DNA from: Platycnemis pennipes
Lineage: Eukaryota > Arthropoda > Insecta > Odonata > Platycnemididae
Length of the DNA stretch: 64,000 bases
Assembly: GCA_933228895.1 (NCBI GenBank)
Contig: OW121857.1
Span: forward strand, 7,688,001 to 7,752,000
Direction of reading: 5' to 3'
The notes beneath the pieces were generated by a model, which had not been told where the DNA came from, ran no database searches, and saw only the letters and a program-made list of their open reading frames with translations. The stretch's first letter is position 1, and each line of letters starts with the position of its first letter. Of this stretch, positions 42,284 to 54,103 are shown one piece after another. A program made the position numbers and the translations under genes.

Positions 42284-42842
42284 GCAGCGAAGATCGGCAA
42301 GATTTGTAAAGGGACGGTACGATAACCTTATTAGCGTAACCAGTCTATTAAATGAATTAAATTGGGAATCATTGTCAGATCGCAGGTTGAAATTGAAACA
42401 TAATCTCTTAAATAAATTCCAAGATCATATTTTCAGTGATGATGTTAAAAATATTTTGCGGACCCCAACTTACTATGGTAGACTGGACCATAATCCCAAC
42501 AATAGAGAAATTGATTGCCGAACTGACAGATTCAAAATGTCCTTACTTCCTCGTACTATTAGGGACATGAATAGCGTTAAATATATCCAGTGCGAGTGTA
42601 GCAATGGATAACATTGGTAGCTGCATGTTGGTATAAGGACTTAAAGCTAACCCAACTAACAGCATGTTTTTTCATGTATGCTTTGCTATTTTTATCTTTA
42701 TTTAAATAGCGTAGTTTTGAACAGTACGTATACAAGTATTAATCTTTTTTATGCATAATATATGTAGTGCATGTCTGGTGAGAGTTCACCCCCTGCCACA
42801 CACCTTTATGGTGGCTTGCAGGGTATTTTGTAGATGTAGATA
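42284..42842 (+). mobile_element. LINE subfamily A, 5'-truncated
   Basis: The frame 42243-42611 enters the element at RRSARFVKGRYDNLISVTSL and runs through SLSDRRLKLKHNLLNKFQDH, NILRTPTYYGRLDHNPNN and LLPRTIRDMNSVKYIQCECS. The 3' UTR, hairpin and tail follow. A second ATGTAGATGTAGATACCCCC piece at 42856-42875 extends the tail. Confidence 0.9.
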
Positions 42843-42879
42843 CCAAATACCCCCATGTAGATGTAGATACCCCCAGGCT

Positions 42880-43228
42880 ATTTTTCCCATTATTAATTCT
42901 TATTGTAACCTGAAATGTCTTTCTTCGTATAAAAATAAAAGGAGATCATAGTTGGATACGTACTGATCGGATAGACTGGTGTTACGTAGGCCAGTAGTGC
43001 ATCTGAAATATGATCTATTTACGTAATTAACTAATTAACAACGACGGCATGGCTAGCGGAAAAATAATTATTGCATTTTAATATACCGCACCCGTTAATT
43101 TATAGGATACTTCGAGGTAGACGCTAATTATTTAGATTTATGAGTTTTTAGATTCATAAATAACACGTTTCTCCGATAAAGTAACATTTTACTAATTAGT
43201 AAGGGTATAAAGTGCAAACCTGAGATAA
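42880..43228. other. unassigned AT-rich spacer
   Basis: Nothing recognisable. Confidence 0.4.
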
Positions 43229-43272
43229 CACCACCCCTGCCACACACCCTCGAGGTGGTGTTTTCAAGGGAA
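43229..43272 (+). mobile_element. partial CR1-like LINE hairpin
   Basis: CACCCCTGCCACACACCCTC then GAGGTGGTGTTTTCAAGGG: 5' strand of the B hairpin with a damaged 3' strand. Confidence 0.6.
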
Positions 43273-43678
43273 GTTAACAACGGGCTCTGTAGAAATAGAT
43301 GCAAATCATATGGTTTCTCGGCCTAGCCTCGGTTACTCGGGGTCATGAAGATACACTTCCCCTTCTCTTACGCCAGACTTTTCCCTGTATTTTTGCCGCG
43401 CAGTTTTCTGTTCTTTGCTCTAAAAACGCCCCTCTGATGTATACCAGCTGTATTGGCTTCCAATATGGGATTCCTATCTTCCCGTACGCAGTTGAGCAAA
43501 CGCTGGCCGGATAACCCGAAACATCCTTCTTCCCTGTGGAACTCAAAGAGCTTTCAAGGAGTAAGTTAGGTTTATATATGCATGTACATACAATGCTACG
43601 ATGCAATCTCTGCAACACATGGAATCCCCAATATCCCTCAAATCCCACGTAAGATATATACACACACTTTATGATCAA
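43273..43678. other. unassigned
   Basis: Frames 43299-43514 (plus) and 43343-43705 (minus) overlap; neither has a recognised domain. Confidence 0.35.
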
Positions 43679-44588
43679 AGAAGAAGACAGGAAATCGCTT
43701 AGCAAGGATTTAGAGGCAATTCAAGAGTGGTGCGACAAATGGCAGTTAGAACTTAACCTTAAAAACAGTGCAGCTATCAATTTTTGGAGGAGGAATAATT
43801 CGATAGAGCGTTCCTATAAAATTAGTTACACGAAGATCGAAAGCGTTGAAACCATAAGGTATTTAGGTGTAACAATCACTAAAAATTTTATCGTGGGTAA
43901 GATACATCCGGGAAATATGCGGTCGAGCGAAGAGAAAGCTAGGGTTTATAAAAAGAGTACTTGGGAAATGTGATGAGAAGACAAAAGAGCGATGCTACTT
44001 TTCACTAGTTAGGCCCCACCTTGAGTATGCAGCCAGTGTATGGGTTCCTAATGAATTAGGTTTGATCAGAGAACTAGACAGTGTGCAGCGTAGAGCAGCT
44101 AGGTAAATTGAAAGGCGTTACGATAAGTTGAGTAATGTTTCAGAATTAATACAAGAATTAGGGTGGGAATCATTATCAGAGCGTAGGTTAAAGTACAGAT
44201 TAAATCTATTAGAGAAATATAAATCGGATAGCTTTACTGAAGATTTTAGGCACATATTAAAAACACCAGCGTATTATGCTAGATTCGACCAGCCAAATAA
44301 GATTAGAGAGATTGTCGTACCGATACATTCAAAATGCCATTTTTCCCCCGTACTTTAAGAGAACAGAATAGGCGGCATAGCAAAAGAATACGTAGGCGAA
44401 ATATTTTAGAGTATTCTGTAGTGCATGATGCATGTATTAATCCCTTAAATACTATAGATACTAAAAATCTAGTTGCACGAGACACTATAGTTGCTTGTTT
44501 GCATGTTAGTAGTGCATTCTTGGTTATCATCACCCCCTGCCACACACCCTCGCGGTGGCTTGCAGGGTATCGTGTAGATGTAGATGTA
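43679..44588 (+). mobile_element. LINE subfamily B, second-longest copy
   Basis: Begins after reverse transcriptase motif C (EEDRKSLSKDLEAIQEWCDK, WQLELNLKNSAAINFWRRNN), frame 43671-43973, then frameshifts at 'KNFIVGKIHPGNMRSSEEKA'. The C-terminal domain follows out of frame (ARPHLEYAASVWVPNELGLI), with frame 44128-44358 (MSNVSELIQELGWESLSERR to HSKCHFSPVL), 3' UTR, hairpin and TGTAGATGTAGATG tail. Confidence 0.9.
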
Positions 44589-45281
44589 ACCACTTTCCTC
44601 CGTTGCAGTTGATCAAGTAGCAGTACCTCCTTCGCAAACTCTCTCTGCAAAACAATTCAGCGACTTCGAAGGAAATTGATGCTTCGGCCCAGACGAAGGT
44701 TATTTCTCTTAGGGAATGTTTCTCTCCCGACTTCTTTTCCGACTGTTTGGCTTGGGCCGCCGAGGGAATAGCATGGAAACTAGGAAAGTGATTCCGGTCT
44801 GAGGGCACTAAATACAAATAGCCACACCTATTTCCACGAAACAAGGCCCTAACCCCCTCACTCTCCCAACAGACCCTCCCCCGTCTCCACAGGAGTCACT
44901 GAGGAGAAGACGGCCGACCTCGGAAAGAGAGAGCCTTTCTTTTGTCTGACCGCAATAAAGGGAATGCCTCCACGCCCGACCTTCCTCCTCTGCTTAAAGG
45001 GTACGCTGAAGGGAGGGAATAAGGGAGCAACCCTCCCCCACTGCATTCCTGCCCCTTCACTTGTCTGTCCTCCGTCCAAGGAAGCTTCCTCCCCCCCAAT
45101 CCGGTGCAGAAGACAATGACCACGGGCGAGCCGACGGAACGGACACGCAGCGTTCTTCTCATTCCCGGAGACTCATAAAAGAAGAGGGCAGAGAACCGCA
45201 GCATTTCTTTCGTCCACAAACTCCGCTCCGAATGCGCAAAATACCTCGTGAAATGTTAGGTGCGGGATAAAACAAACGATT
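44589..45281. other. unassigned, GC-rich 44815-45240
   Basis: Pyrimidine-rich on plus, with several overlapping frames (44858-45079 and 44896-45219 minus, 45061-45270 plus). No domain is recognised. It could be a host promoter or exon, but no evidence decides. Confidence 0.3.
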
Positions 45282-45817
45282 GGGGTCGTTTACCATATTT
45301 TTCTATTGCCGAATCTGGTAGAGTTTGTAAAATAAAAATACCCGTATTTTCCCGTTTTCCGATCCGTCAATTATTTCTCGAGTTATAAGCGGCGAAAAAA
45401 TGATTTTTTTTAACACTTTCGGAAAAGTGGGCGTGGTGCAACCTCTGACGTATATCGACTTTGTCCAATCACAATTGAGCCCGCGAAGCTACTTCGCCTC
45501 ATCTCCATGGGGGGCGGGGGGGACTGCTGACTATGCCAATAGGAGCAGTTGCGACAGCATCTGTCCGAGCACTCCTTCCGAGAATCCCCCTCCACTCCCT
45601 TCCCTTCCACGAAAAGCAGTCAAGGACGGGAGGAAAATGACGTAAATGTTATCACAGCAGCTTTTTCGGTGGGCGTCACCTTTTGCTTATTTTAATTTTT
45701 GATTTATGAATGAATGGTTGTGGTTAGAAGATTAATTTTTTCACTAAAATTCGTTTTAAGTTTCCATCTAACTGTTTCGAGTACAAAATTGCGACTTCGG
45801 TTCCGAGTAAACGCCCC
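45282..45817 (+). mobile_element. family D DNA element, copy 5, full length
   Basis: 536 bp from GGGGTCGTTTACCATATT to GAGTAAACGCCCC. Flanks read CGATT and AATTG, so the duplication may be short and palindromic. All interior landmarks are present; a 'GACGTAAATG' replaces the TGACGTCA word. Confidence 0.85.
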
Positions 45818-46236
45818 AATTGAATAGAATGAACACAGGACAAGAGGAGCATGGGTAATTTCGACCTTGTAAGAAACAGCAAATATTACTAAGTATACCA
45901 AGAAAATTCAGGAGTTTCAGGAAAGTATCAAGTTTCAGGAAAATCGGTCTGAATTACACAAAAATTTCTGATTGATGATATTTCTTGACAGTAAGGGACT
46001 ATTAGTAAGACAGAGTGGCCCCAAGAAAGAAACCTGTGACTACCACGAGTGCCTTTCTCCAATTTATTTCTCGTTGTGCAGCTATTTTCAACTGATCAGC
46101 AACACAATGTCAAACGAACTATAAATAATGAAAAAGAATTGGGAATGGAATATTTGCAGTGTTCATCAGGAAGGCATTAAGACGTAGTTTCCGAGGGGCC
46201 AATCCAGGATACACAATGAATGCGCCATTTGTGTAA
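45818..46236. other. unassigned, possibly decayed upstream hAT sequence
   Basis: Directly upstream of the hAT remnant; no frame longer than about 20 codons matches anything I recognise. Confidence 0.35.
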
Positions 46237-46743
46237 AGTAGAAGAAATCCTTCACTTACAGAACTGAAACAGTTTGCAGAACATGGTACGAAAGTTTTAC
46301 CAATACAGAAAAAGTTGAATATGATGAAGAAGAAGACATGCCTGATCTATGAAAAATTCGAAAAAACAGTGAAGATGATGAAGTTAACTTTGAAGAAGAG
46401 GGAGAAAAGGAGTTCATTCCTTGAACCCAAAATAGACAATGCTACAATGTGTGGCTTGTGCTTTCCCCAAGTCTATGAACTGTTTCAATCTGGGCTCTAT
46501 AATAACTTGTACACAGCATATAAGTTCGTTGTTGCCCTTCCTTGCACTGAGGTAACTTGGGAAAGTGTATTTTCGAAATTAAAAATCGTTAAGGACAGAC
46601 TAAGATGAACGCTGACTCAAGATACTTTGTCCAATTTACTTCTAATGAATGTGGAACGTGATTTATTTTTCAATTCAGATAAAGAGATCATCATTAATAA
46701 ATTAGCTCATAATAGTGAGGAGCTAGGGAAAAGTTATATTTAA
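46237..46743 (+). pseudogene. hAT transposase C-terminal (dimerisation) domain
   Basis: One frame runs from a TAA at 46234 to a TAA at 46741, with a single TGA at 46606-46608. It reads RRNPSLTELKQFAEHGTK, later MCGLCFPQVYELFQSGLYNN, LYTAYKFVVALPCTEVTWES, VFSKLKIVKDRLR, stop, TLTQDTLSNLLLMNVERDLF and INKLAHNSEELGKS. The 'ALPCTEVTWESVFSKLKIVK' stretch followed by 'RL..TLTQDTLSNLLLMNVE' is the signature of the hAT C-terminal dimerisation region, shared with domesticated hAT-derived proteins. hAT enzymes cut and paste DNA. The stop replaces a residue between two conserved blocks (CGA to TGA fits). The N-terminal zinc finger and catalytic core were not found. Confidence 0.8.
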
Positions 46744-47882
46744 TTGTTAATTGGTGCACAAGATATTTATCCAGGATGATAATTCAAAAAATATTTCTTT
46801 TTCAACTAAATACTGTCTGGAATTAATATATTCGGTGATAATTTAGGTTTAACACAATAAAAATAATTACTATTTATATAACAATGTATTGGTTTGGAGA
46901 TTTCGAGATTTTGTCACAACGACGAGTTTGTTGAAAACAGCAATTCAGGGAATCAAAATCAAGTGCTTATGAAATTTTGTTTCTTCTTGAATTATTTATA
47001 CTAATGAATGATAGAATAAACTTAGTATTTCCACAGTTATTTATACTTATGTCTTTTTTAATGTAATCTATGTTAAAATTTACTGTAAGTACAGTTCAAA
47101 TAATCTATTAAATTATTATACCTAGTTGTAGAACTACTTATTGGTGCCTTTTCCACCGGATATACATGAAGAATTAGGTTTCAAGGTTTTCATATTAAAT
47201 ATAACGTCCAATTTTTGACAAAAATTCCTAAGCCAGGCCCGCAATTACGAGTAGGCTACTGGGACTGCAAAACAAAAAATATTCTGATGTTCCCGTATTG
47301 TGGTGCGGGCGCATAATAAATATTTGCTCCAGATGCTTAATACGATCGTGGACACAGTGGATTAGGGCTCACTAATTTGGAAAAACTCAAACAGCGGCAG
47401 CAAGAGAGAGGGCGTGGCATATGCGTCACGTCTTGCTAGATCATTTAGCTATTTGAACTGTCTCCATAACGCAGTACTATTTACTCCCTTTCGATTGATT
47501 TTTGATACATATTAGTTGAATAGTCCCAATATGGTGTGATTATAAATAGTTCAATTCATTTATCGAGGGAACTGTAGACGCGCCGGTGTTTCGAAACTAG
47601 TTTGTCACGCTGTCTCTTACAGATCCATGTTAAATATTTATAAAGAAATATCCGTATATTATTTATCCGTTTTATCTCGTAATAAAACAAACCTATTTCG
47701 CTTGCGAGTACTTCTGGTGTCCAAAAAGCATAGACAATAGGGCTTCCTTTCTTGCAACAACAGACCCCCCAAATGTAGCCACCCAAACATTTTTCTAGCT
47801 ACGGTCTTGCGATTCAACTATAAAATAAAGGGTCCCAAATTCGTTTCCAGACGATGCCAGACCGCCCCGGGGTAAAAAATAT
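46744..47882. other. unassigned, AT-rich
   Basis: May include the rest of the hAT element, but its terminal repeats were not identified. The minus frame 47556-47786 has no recognised domain. Confidence 0.35.
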
Positions 47883-48648
47883 TCATCTACATCTACAATA
47901 TACCCTGCAAGCCACCACAAGGGTGTGTAGCAGGGGGTGATTTCTCACCAAACATGCACTACATATCATGCATAAAAAAGGAATAGTATTGATATACTAG
48001 TCAGAAGAGACACTATTTAAAAAAGATAGAAATTGCAAAGCAAACATGCAAAAACATTCTGTTAGTAGGGTTAGCTTTAAGTACTCATACCAACATGCAG
48101 CTACCAATGCTATTCATTGCTACTCTCCGATAGGACATATTTACCGTTATTCGTATCTCTAATTGTTCGAGGGAAAAAGAACATTTTAAATCTTCACTTC
48201 GGCAATCAATTTCTCTAATTTTGTGATAATGGTCCACTCTGCCATAGTAAGTTGGGGTTCGTAAAATATTTTTAACATCATCACTGAAAATATTGCCTTG
48301 GAATTTATTTAAGAGATTAAGTCTCAATTTCAACCTGCGATCTGACAATGATTCTCATTTAAATTCATTTATTAGACTGGTTACGCTAATATAATTATCG
48401 TATCGTCCCTTTACAAATCTTGCCGATCTTGGCTGCACACGTTCAAGTTCGTTATTTAGACCGATTTCGTAGGGATCCCATACACTGGCAGCATATTCCA
48501 AATGAGGTCTAAAAAGGGAAAAGTAGCTGATTTCTCGTACATGATGGTCACATTTCACCAATACACTTTTGATGAAACCCAGTTTACGATTAGCTTGACC
48601 CATTACCTCACGTATATGCTTACCCCAGGAAAGATCATGTGTCAGTTA
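47883..48648 (-). mobile_element. LINE subfamily A, 5'-truncated
   Basis: Tail, hairpin and 3' UTR at the left; minus frames 48085-48348 (SDRRLKLRLNLLNKFQGNIF to NSIGSCMLV, shifted after CRS) and 48355-48603 (MGQANRKLGFIKSVLVKCDH, LEYAASVWDPYEIGLNNELE). It stops at the LTHDLSWGKHI region. Confidence 0.9.
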
Positions 48649-48718
48649 CTATTAAATATTAACACATACCAGGATGTATTCTTTGAGGTTTCAGGCAGAT
48701 GAACCTTTCGGTCTTCGT

Positions 48719-48966
48719 CCTCATCCTACTCATTCCTATGATGATGAAGGCCCACCGTCAACCAGAAACCCTTATTTTAGGAGCGTTCGTGAGGGATGCA
48801 GTACGTAACTGAGGAATTCCTGTAGGACAGGGCAGATGAAGGCCCTCATCCTACTCAGCCCTATGATGATGAAGGCCCACTGTCAACCAGAAGCCCTTAA
48901 TATTAGGAGCGTTCTAGAGGGATGCAGTACATAGCTGAGGAATTCGTGTAGAACAGGGCAGATTAC
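48719..48966 (+). repeat. 125-bp tandem duplication, two units
   Basis: CCTCATCCTACTCA starts at 48719 and again at 48844. The units run through GATGATGAAGGCCCAC and GAGGGATGCAGTAC with about 10% differences. A partial unit (CAGGCAGATGAAC) precedes the first at 48693. Confidence 0.85.
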
Positions 48967-49436
48967 AGCTGCGAGCTCTGGTCAATTTTTCTTGGCTCGT
49001 CAGTAGTAATGAGCCCCACGGTTTTTTGATGGCCAGACTCGAAACGAACGTACTGGCCCTCACAAAACTTATAAAAACTTCCGCTACGCGGCGGGCTAAA
49101 CGAGACATGACGTGATAAAAAAAACGATATTTTTTCGAGAATCCTCTCGTAGTTAAGTCTCAAAATGTGGGGGAAACTCATTACCCGCTAAACTCCGGCA
49201 AGTTCTAGGTCGAGTCCCATTAAGCGCACGTCATATCTCTACACGCTGATTGCAACCTTCGAGGGTTGGAGCACAAACGCCGACGAGACAAGAAAGCACC
49301 AGATGACTGCAGTCGAAAGTGAATTTTCTCATTCATCCGTGGATGCACGTGATTATATCCTGGGACTCAGAATGTGAAGAGATCCACTATTTGTAAGACT
49401 GCTTTGGTGCAGCTACCCGCCGCATTCCTTACCTCT
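48967..49436. other. unassigned
   Basis: Two overlapping minus frames (48914-49108, 48963-49181), neither with a recognised domain. Confidence 0.35.
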
Positions 49437-49870
49437 TCATCTACATCTACATCTCACGATACCCTGCAAGCCACCGCGAGGGTGTGTGGCAGGGGGTGAA
49501 GTCAACCAAGGAAGCACTACTATCATGCAAACTAGCAACTATATTGTCTCATGCAACTTGATTGTTAGTATCTATAGTATTTAAGGGGTTAATTCATGCA
49601 TCATGCACTACAGAATACTCTAAAATATTTCCCCTACCTATCCCTTTGCTATGCTGCCTATTCTGTCCTCTTATAGTACGGGGAAGAAATGCCATTTTGA
49701 ATCTATAGCTACGACAATCTATCTCTCTAATCTTATTTATCTGGTCGAATCTAGCATAATACGCTGGTGTTCTTAATATGTGCCTAACATCTTCAGTAAA
49801 GCTATCCGATTGAAATTTCTCTAATATATTTAATCTGTACTCTAACCTACCTTCTGATAATGATTCCCTG
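49437..49870 (-). mobile_element. LINE subfamily B, 5'-truncated
   Basis: TTCATCTACATCTACATCTC tail, hairpin (GCGAGGG loop), B 3' UTR, then the minus coding region for IDCRSYRFKMAFLPRTIR-like to SERRLEYRLNILEKFQSDSF. Confidence 0.9.
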
Positions 49871-50380
49871 AGAAAGGGGTGAGCTTAGTAAGGGGTGAGC
49901 TCTACCCTCACCTATCCAAACCAACATTCGGGTTGAAACCCTGAGTGACATTTTTTCAAATGTAATTCCAAATGGCATGCATCAGATCAGTTTTAAGTCC
50001 AATAAAGTCACTGCGCGTTCATTCTTCAGTACTTCAATGAGCTTTGTTTGTTTATCCTGTTCTTTATCTACCATACCTCTTACTCTCACTTAATTCTTCA
50101 CCCGTCTACTTGGAGCTGGGCACCACGTCGCAAAACTCCCCACTTCCACATCCTCTCGCTCCATCTAAAAATCAACATTTCGGTCACATTACTCTCGGAA
50201 GCGCCTCTCCTGCGATCATAATACTCCGCATACCGCATCGATTACTACACCAACCTGAATTTGATCTTCCCATAATCCACCTTAGCAATTAAAATCCACA
50301 GTGTTCATCGCTAGGGTTTTTTATTCTCTTAATTTTTATTCTCCTATTTTTTTATAGATGGAACGAAACAGATATTCCGC
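49871..50380. other. unassigned
   Basis: GGGGTGAGCT words repeat at 49875-49910. The frame 50044-50292 (82 codons, plus) has no recognised domain. Confidence 0.4.
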
Positions 50381-50882
50381 ATAGAGCAGCTAGGTTCGTT
50401 AAAGGGTGTTACGATAGGTTGAGTAGTGTTACTGAATTAATGAAAGAATTAGGGTGGGAATCATTATCAGAGCGCAGGTTAAAGTACAGATTAAATCTAT
50501 TAGAGAAATTTCAGTCGGATAGCTTTACTGAAGATGCTAGCAACATATTAATAACACCAGCGTATTATTCTAGAATCGACCAGATAAATAAGATTAGAGA
50601 GATGAATGCCGTACCGATAGATTCAAAGTGGCATTTTTCTCCCATACTATAAGAGAACAGAATAGGCAGCATAACAAAGGGATAGGTAGGGGAGATATTT
50701 TAGAGTAGTCTGTAGTGGATGATGCATGTTTTAACCCCTTAAATACTATAGACACTAACAATCCAGTTGTATGAGACCCTATAGTTGCTTGTTTGCATGT
50801 TAGTAGTGCATGCTGGGTGATCTTCACCCCCTGCCACACACCCGCGCGGTGGCTTGCAGGGTATCGTGTGGATGTAGATGTA
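50381..50882 (+). mobile_element. LINE subfamily B, 5'-truncated
   Basis: Enters at RAARFVKGCYDRLSSVTELM; frame 50419-50652 runs KELGWESLSERRLKYRLNLL to SKWHFSPIL. 3' UTR, hairpin and GTGTGGATGTAGATG tail follow. Confidence 0.9.
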
Positions 50883-51560
50883 CATTTTCACCTCGTATAC
50901 CACGACTAGAATGTCGTTCCAATTGCCTCGTCAAAACAAAATGAAGTTCGAATATGATTGGCTTGATCGAATTTAGTTTTCCATTTCCATTCTGCATCAT
51001 ATATAGCTTACGTTAATTATATTTTTGACGTAAACGACGCAATGAACCCAAAAACAATAAATAAAATAAACAGGAATGTGTTATAAGCAATTTATCCAAT
51101 TTAATCACCCCTTGATGAATAAAACATTGCTCTCGGCATGAAAATGTAAACTTGCACTCCCCAGCTCATCCATATATTATCCGTATTTTTTTATATCATG
51201 CTTGGATTAACTTTTAGTAGTGCGTGAAAAAAGAGCTAAAACCCAACAAAAAGGCCTTCCGACAAGACCGTGAATAACAATTGATTTGTATCTGAATAAT
51301 TATGGGAATAGGGATCAAATGGTCAAAGTGTGCGAATTAAAATAAGTTAAGCAGCATGATATAAGATTCCGATAATAGAAAACAACATTTGCCTCGCGGC
51401 GAGTGAGAATATGAACGCTCGGCTAAAAACTGCCTAGTAGTCCACGAACAGAATTCCAACTTCATCATGTGGCACAAAGGGAAATTGGAAAATTACTAGA
51501 CATGAAATTTAACACGTCTACATGAAGTTAATCAGGCATTGTGGTTGCAATTAAGTAAAC
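50883..51560. other. unassigned AT-rich spacer
   Basis: Nothing recognisable. Confidence 0.4.
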
Positions 51561-51617
51561 CATGTTTGGTGATCTTCACCCCCGGCCATGCACCACAACG
51601 GTGGTTCGTAGGGTATT
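51561..51617 (+). mobile_element. decayed CR1-like LINE tail
   Basis: CATGTTTGGTGATCTTCACC, then CCCGGCCATGCACC/GGTGGTTCGTAGGGTATTA: old copy of UTR end plus hairpin. Confidence 0.65.
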
Positions 51618-52212
51618 ACACATGACCTGCAAGACACATGCCTGGAATAGGGTAGTTTCCTTCATCAAAGAAAACAGACTTCATTACTAGCGATTCGCGC
51701 CCTGCCATAAATGTATTTATTTTACGCAAAAATTTTGGACTAAAAAATCCTAGTTTACAACTGAATTAAATGTGAATTGTAAGATCGCTTGAAAAAGCTC
51801 TGGAATGGCGGGGTGCGCTGCCTTATTGCTGACGTAAAAGGTATGTAGTTTACGTTGCGAGCATTGAGGTACCTCAATGGTACCTCTATACCTCAATGGT
51901 TGCGAGGCATAGGGAAATTCGTCTCCTGAACTTACCATTGTATTTCAGGGCCCCTCAGCTTTACCGAACATGTATTAGTATTAGCCTGGGAAAACTATCA
52001 AAGTTAGAAGAGTCTTCTCAGTTAAACATGGTACTATTAGTCATCTTATAGGCTCAAGGACGTCCTCCTCGTGATGTCTTCTGCTACGACGAAGCATGGC
52101 GTGAAGGTCGTACCTTCCTACCTACCTACCTGACGATGCTGTAATACAGTGAAACCCGGGTCGTAGTAGTATTTTTGTGGATTTGGCTCGTGTTTTTCTT
52201 TCCGTGTTATCA
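51618..52212. other. unassigned, with an 18-bp perfect palindrome
   Basis: CATTGAGGTACCTCAATG at 51862-51879 is a perfect palindrome, and ACCTCAATGGT recurs at 51891-51901. No gene is recognised. Confidence 0.5.
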
Positions 52213-52770
52213 TTTTTGAAAATTGTTTGGCAACAATTTGGAAGCATTGGCATTAATTACACCATATCAATAACCAATGAAATATTTAAATTACATAAAA
52301 AATATACGAAGGACCTTGGTAAGGTATATTCCTAAATTAAGTGAGTAAGCACGTAACCTTGTAAGCACGTTCCGTCAAAAGTACCGTTGCCAATGATAAC
52401 AACATACTGTAGCGCCACTTTCATTAACTACGGGTTTTCTGCTTTTTTTCGAGCAAACATTTATTAATATCAATAAAACAAGTGTGGTAAGGCGGGAAGT
52501 TTTTTACAGTGCTAAATTCGACATAAAATTGCTCATCTTATATAAGTTTTTCGTCAAAATGACTCTTTACATTACTAATCTGCAAATGTTACTGCAAGAA
52601 CCTGCTCTGCCGTATAGCCACGTATAAAATATCTGATTTTCATTATCTTTTTTCTTCAAATATATTATGGAAAGGCCAAATTATTTTACTGCCCATCGAT
52701 AGAAGGGCCAAAAAATGATTTGTCCTGAAATTTTCACAAAAATGACATCTACTTCATAATTCGGTGGAGC
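52213..52770 (+). repeat. dispersed repeat of unknown class, copy 1
   Basis: Matches 57778-58352 in the same orientation over nearly the whole length. Landmarks: TTTTTGAAAATTGTT, GAAGCATTGG, AAGTACCGTTGCCAATGATA, CGTATAAAATATCTGATTTT, ATTCGGTGGAGCC. A 16-base difference (GACGCTGCTACC) sits near the left end. I see no terminal inverted repeat and no shared coding frame. Confidence 0.8.
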
Positions 52771-52984
52771 CTCCTTTTGGCAGGGGCGGGTGGGGGGAAG
52801 AGAAGGCTGCTTGGATGAAGATACTAATCTTTCGGAGGGACGGACCCGGGGCATGAAATGCTGCCTCCGAATGGTACTCCACCTGTTGGCGAACAAACGT
52901 TGCGCATGGCTGGTGATGGGTCAGCACCCCCCAACGTCCCCTAAGGTGCCTTCCAATGATATACCTACGTGCGAATATGCTGGG

Positions 52985-53610
52985 TCATCATCATCAAGGG
53001 ACAACAATCCTAGGATTGGTTTGACGCAGCCCTCCACTCGATTCTTCTATCGGCCAACCTCTTCATATTAACGTAGCTCCTCTCTTTCACGTCCTTCACG
53101 ACCTGTTCCATGTAACTCATACGAGGCCTGCCTTTTCCATTCTTCCCGTTCACTTTTCCCTTAATTCTTCTCTTCTACATCCTTCACCACTTCTTGCACG
53201 TATCTCAACCGAGGCCTGTGTTTTCCATTTCTGGACGATTGTCTTCATCGGGCCATCGTGTCTCAAGATGTGTCCCATTAAGTTGTCCCGTGTTCTTTTT
53301 AAGGTTTCCAGTAGACATCTCTTCTCTCCCACTCTTCTTAAAACTTCTTCGTTGGTCACTCGATCGATCCATTTTATCTTCATCATTCTTCGGTAGCACC
53401 ACATTTCAAATACTTCCAGCCTGGACATCTCTGCTGCTGTTATTGTCCATACTTCGCTGCCATATAGTAGAATGCTCCAGACGTATGTTCTAAAGAAATG
53501 TTTCCTCACTTCAACTCTTGTATTTGCAGCTGTGAGCAGAATCTTCTCCTGGTAAAATGCCCTTTTTGCTTGGGCAATTCTACTGGCAATTTCTCTTTTA
53601 CTTCGTCCAT
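52985..53610 (-). mobile_element. RTE-like LINE, mosaic 3' end
   Basis: The left part (52985-53160) is the usual tail with LADRRIEWRAASNQS, VKDVKERSYVN and KVNGKNGKGRPRMSYMEQVV. At 53161 a second, divergent version of the same 3' coding region starts (AREVVKDVEEKN-like, RPRLRYVQEV-like) and leads into frame 53150-53509. So two variants of the 3' end are joined head to tail. Confidence 0.75.
53150..53509 (-). pseudogene. RTE-like LINE C-terminal domain, divergent variant
   Basis: 119 codons: RKHFFRTYVWSILLYGSEVW, TITAAEMSRLEVFEMWCYRR, MMKIKWIDRVTNEEVLRRVG, EKRCLLETLKRTRDNLMGHI, LRHDGPMKTIVQKWKTQA, then off-pattern residues. Compared with 40181-40546 it differs at many positions in the first 40 residues yet is almost identical in MMKIKWIDRVTNEEVL. 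The off-pattern C-terminus comes from a frameshift near KTIV. The Met is internal. Confidence 0.78.
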
Positions 53611-54103
53611 ATATGCTGGGTACGTCGAAAAAATCACTATTGCGAGCATCGAATTTTAGTACGGCTCAAAATTTGGGTATTTGCTTCTCGACGGAAAAAT
53701 ATGAAAAAATCACACGTTAGATCAAATGGTATGCATTTCGGAATAAAATGACAAAAACGCAAAATTTACCAATGCCCTCAAATTAAACTAAGGCCATCTT
53801 TCTTAAAAATTCGTAATTATTTTATGCGTTTTATTTTGATCTGAGTAAATCATATTGCAACTCTGCGGCTACTTACCAATATCTTAATGAAATGAACCGA
53901 CGTTCACGACAAGGTGGTTGCAATTCGAATTCCACTCACACCCAACATATCCATTGAACTCATTAGGGTGTGTTAATTTATGTTCATCTATTTCAAGGCT
54001 TTCATCTCCGGGTGACAGAAGAATGCATTTCCCTCAATCGATGATCCTTTTTAACTTGCATGACAAATCTCACGCTACACGAACAACCGTATATAGACTA
54101 ATA
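53611..54103. other. unassigned
   Basis: AT-rich, nothing recognisable. Confidence 0.4.
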
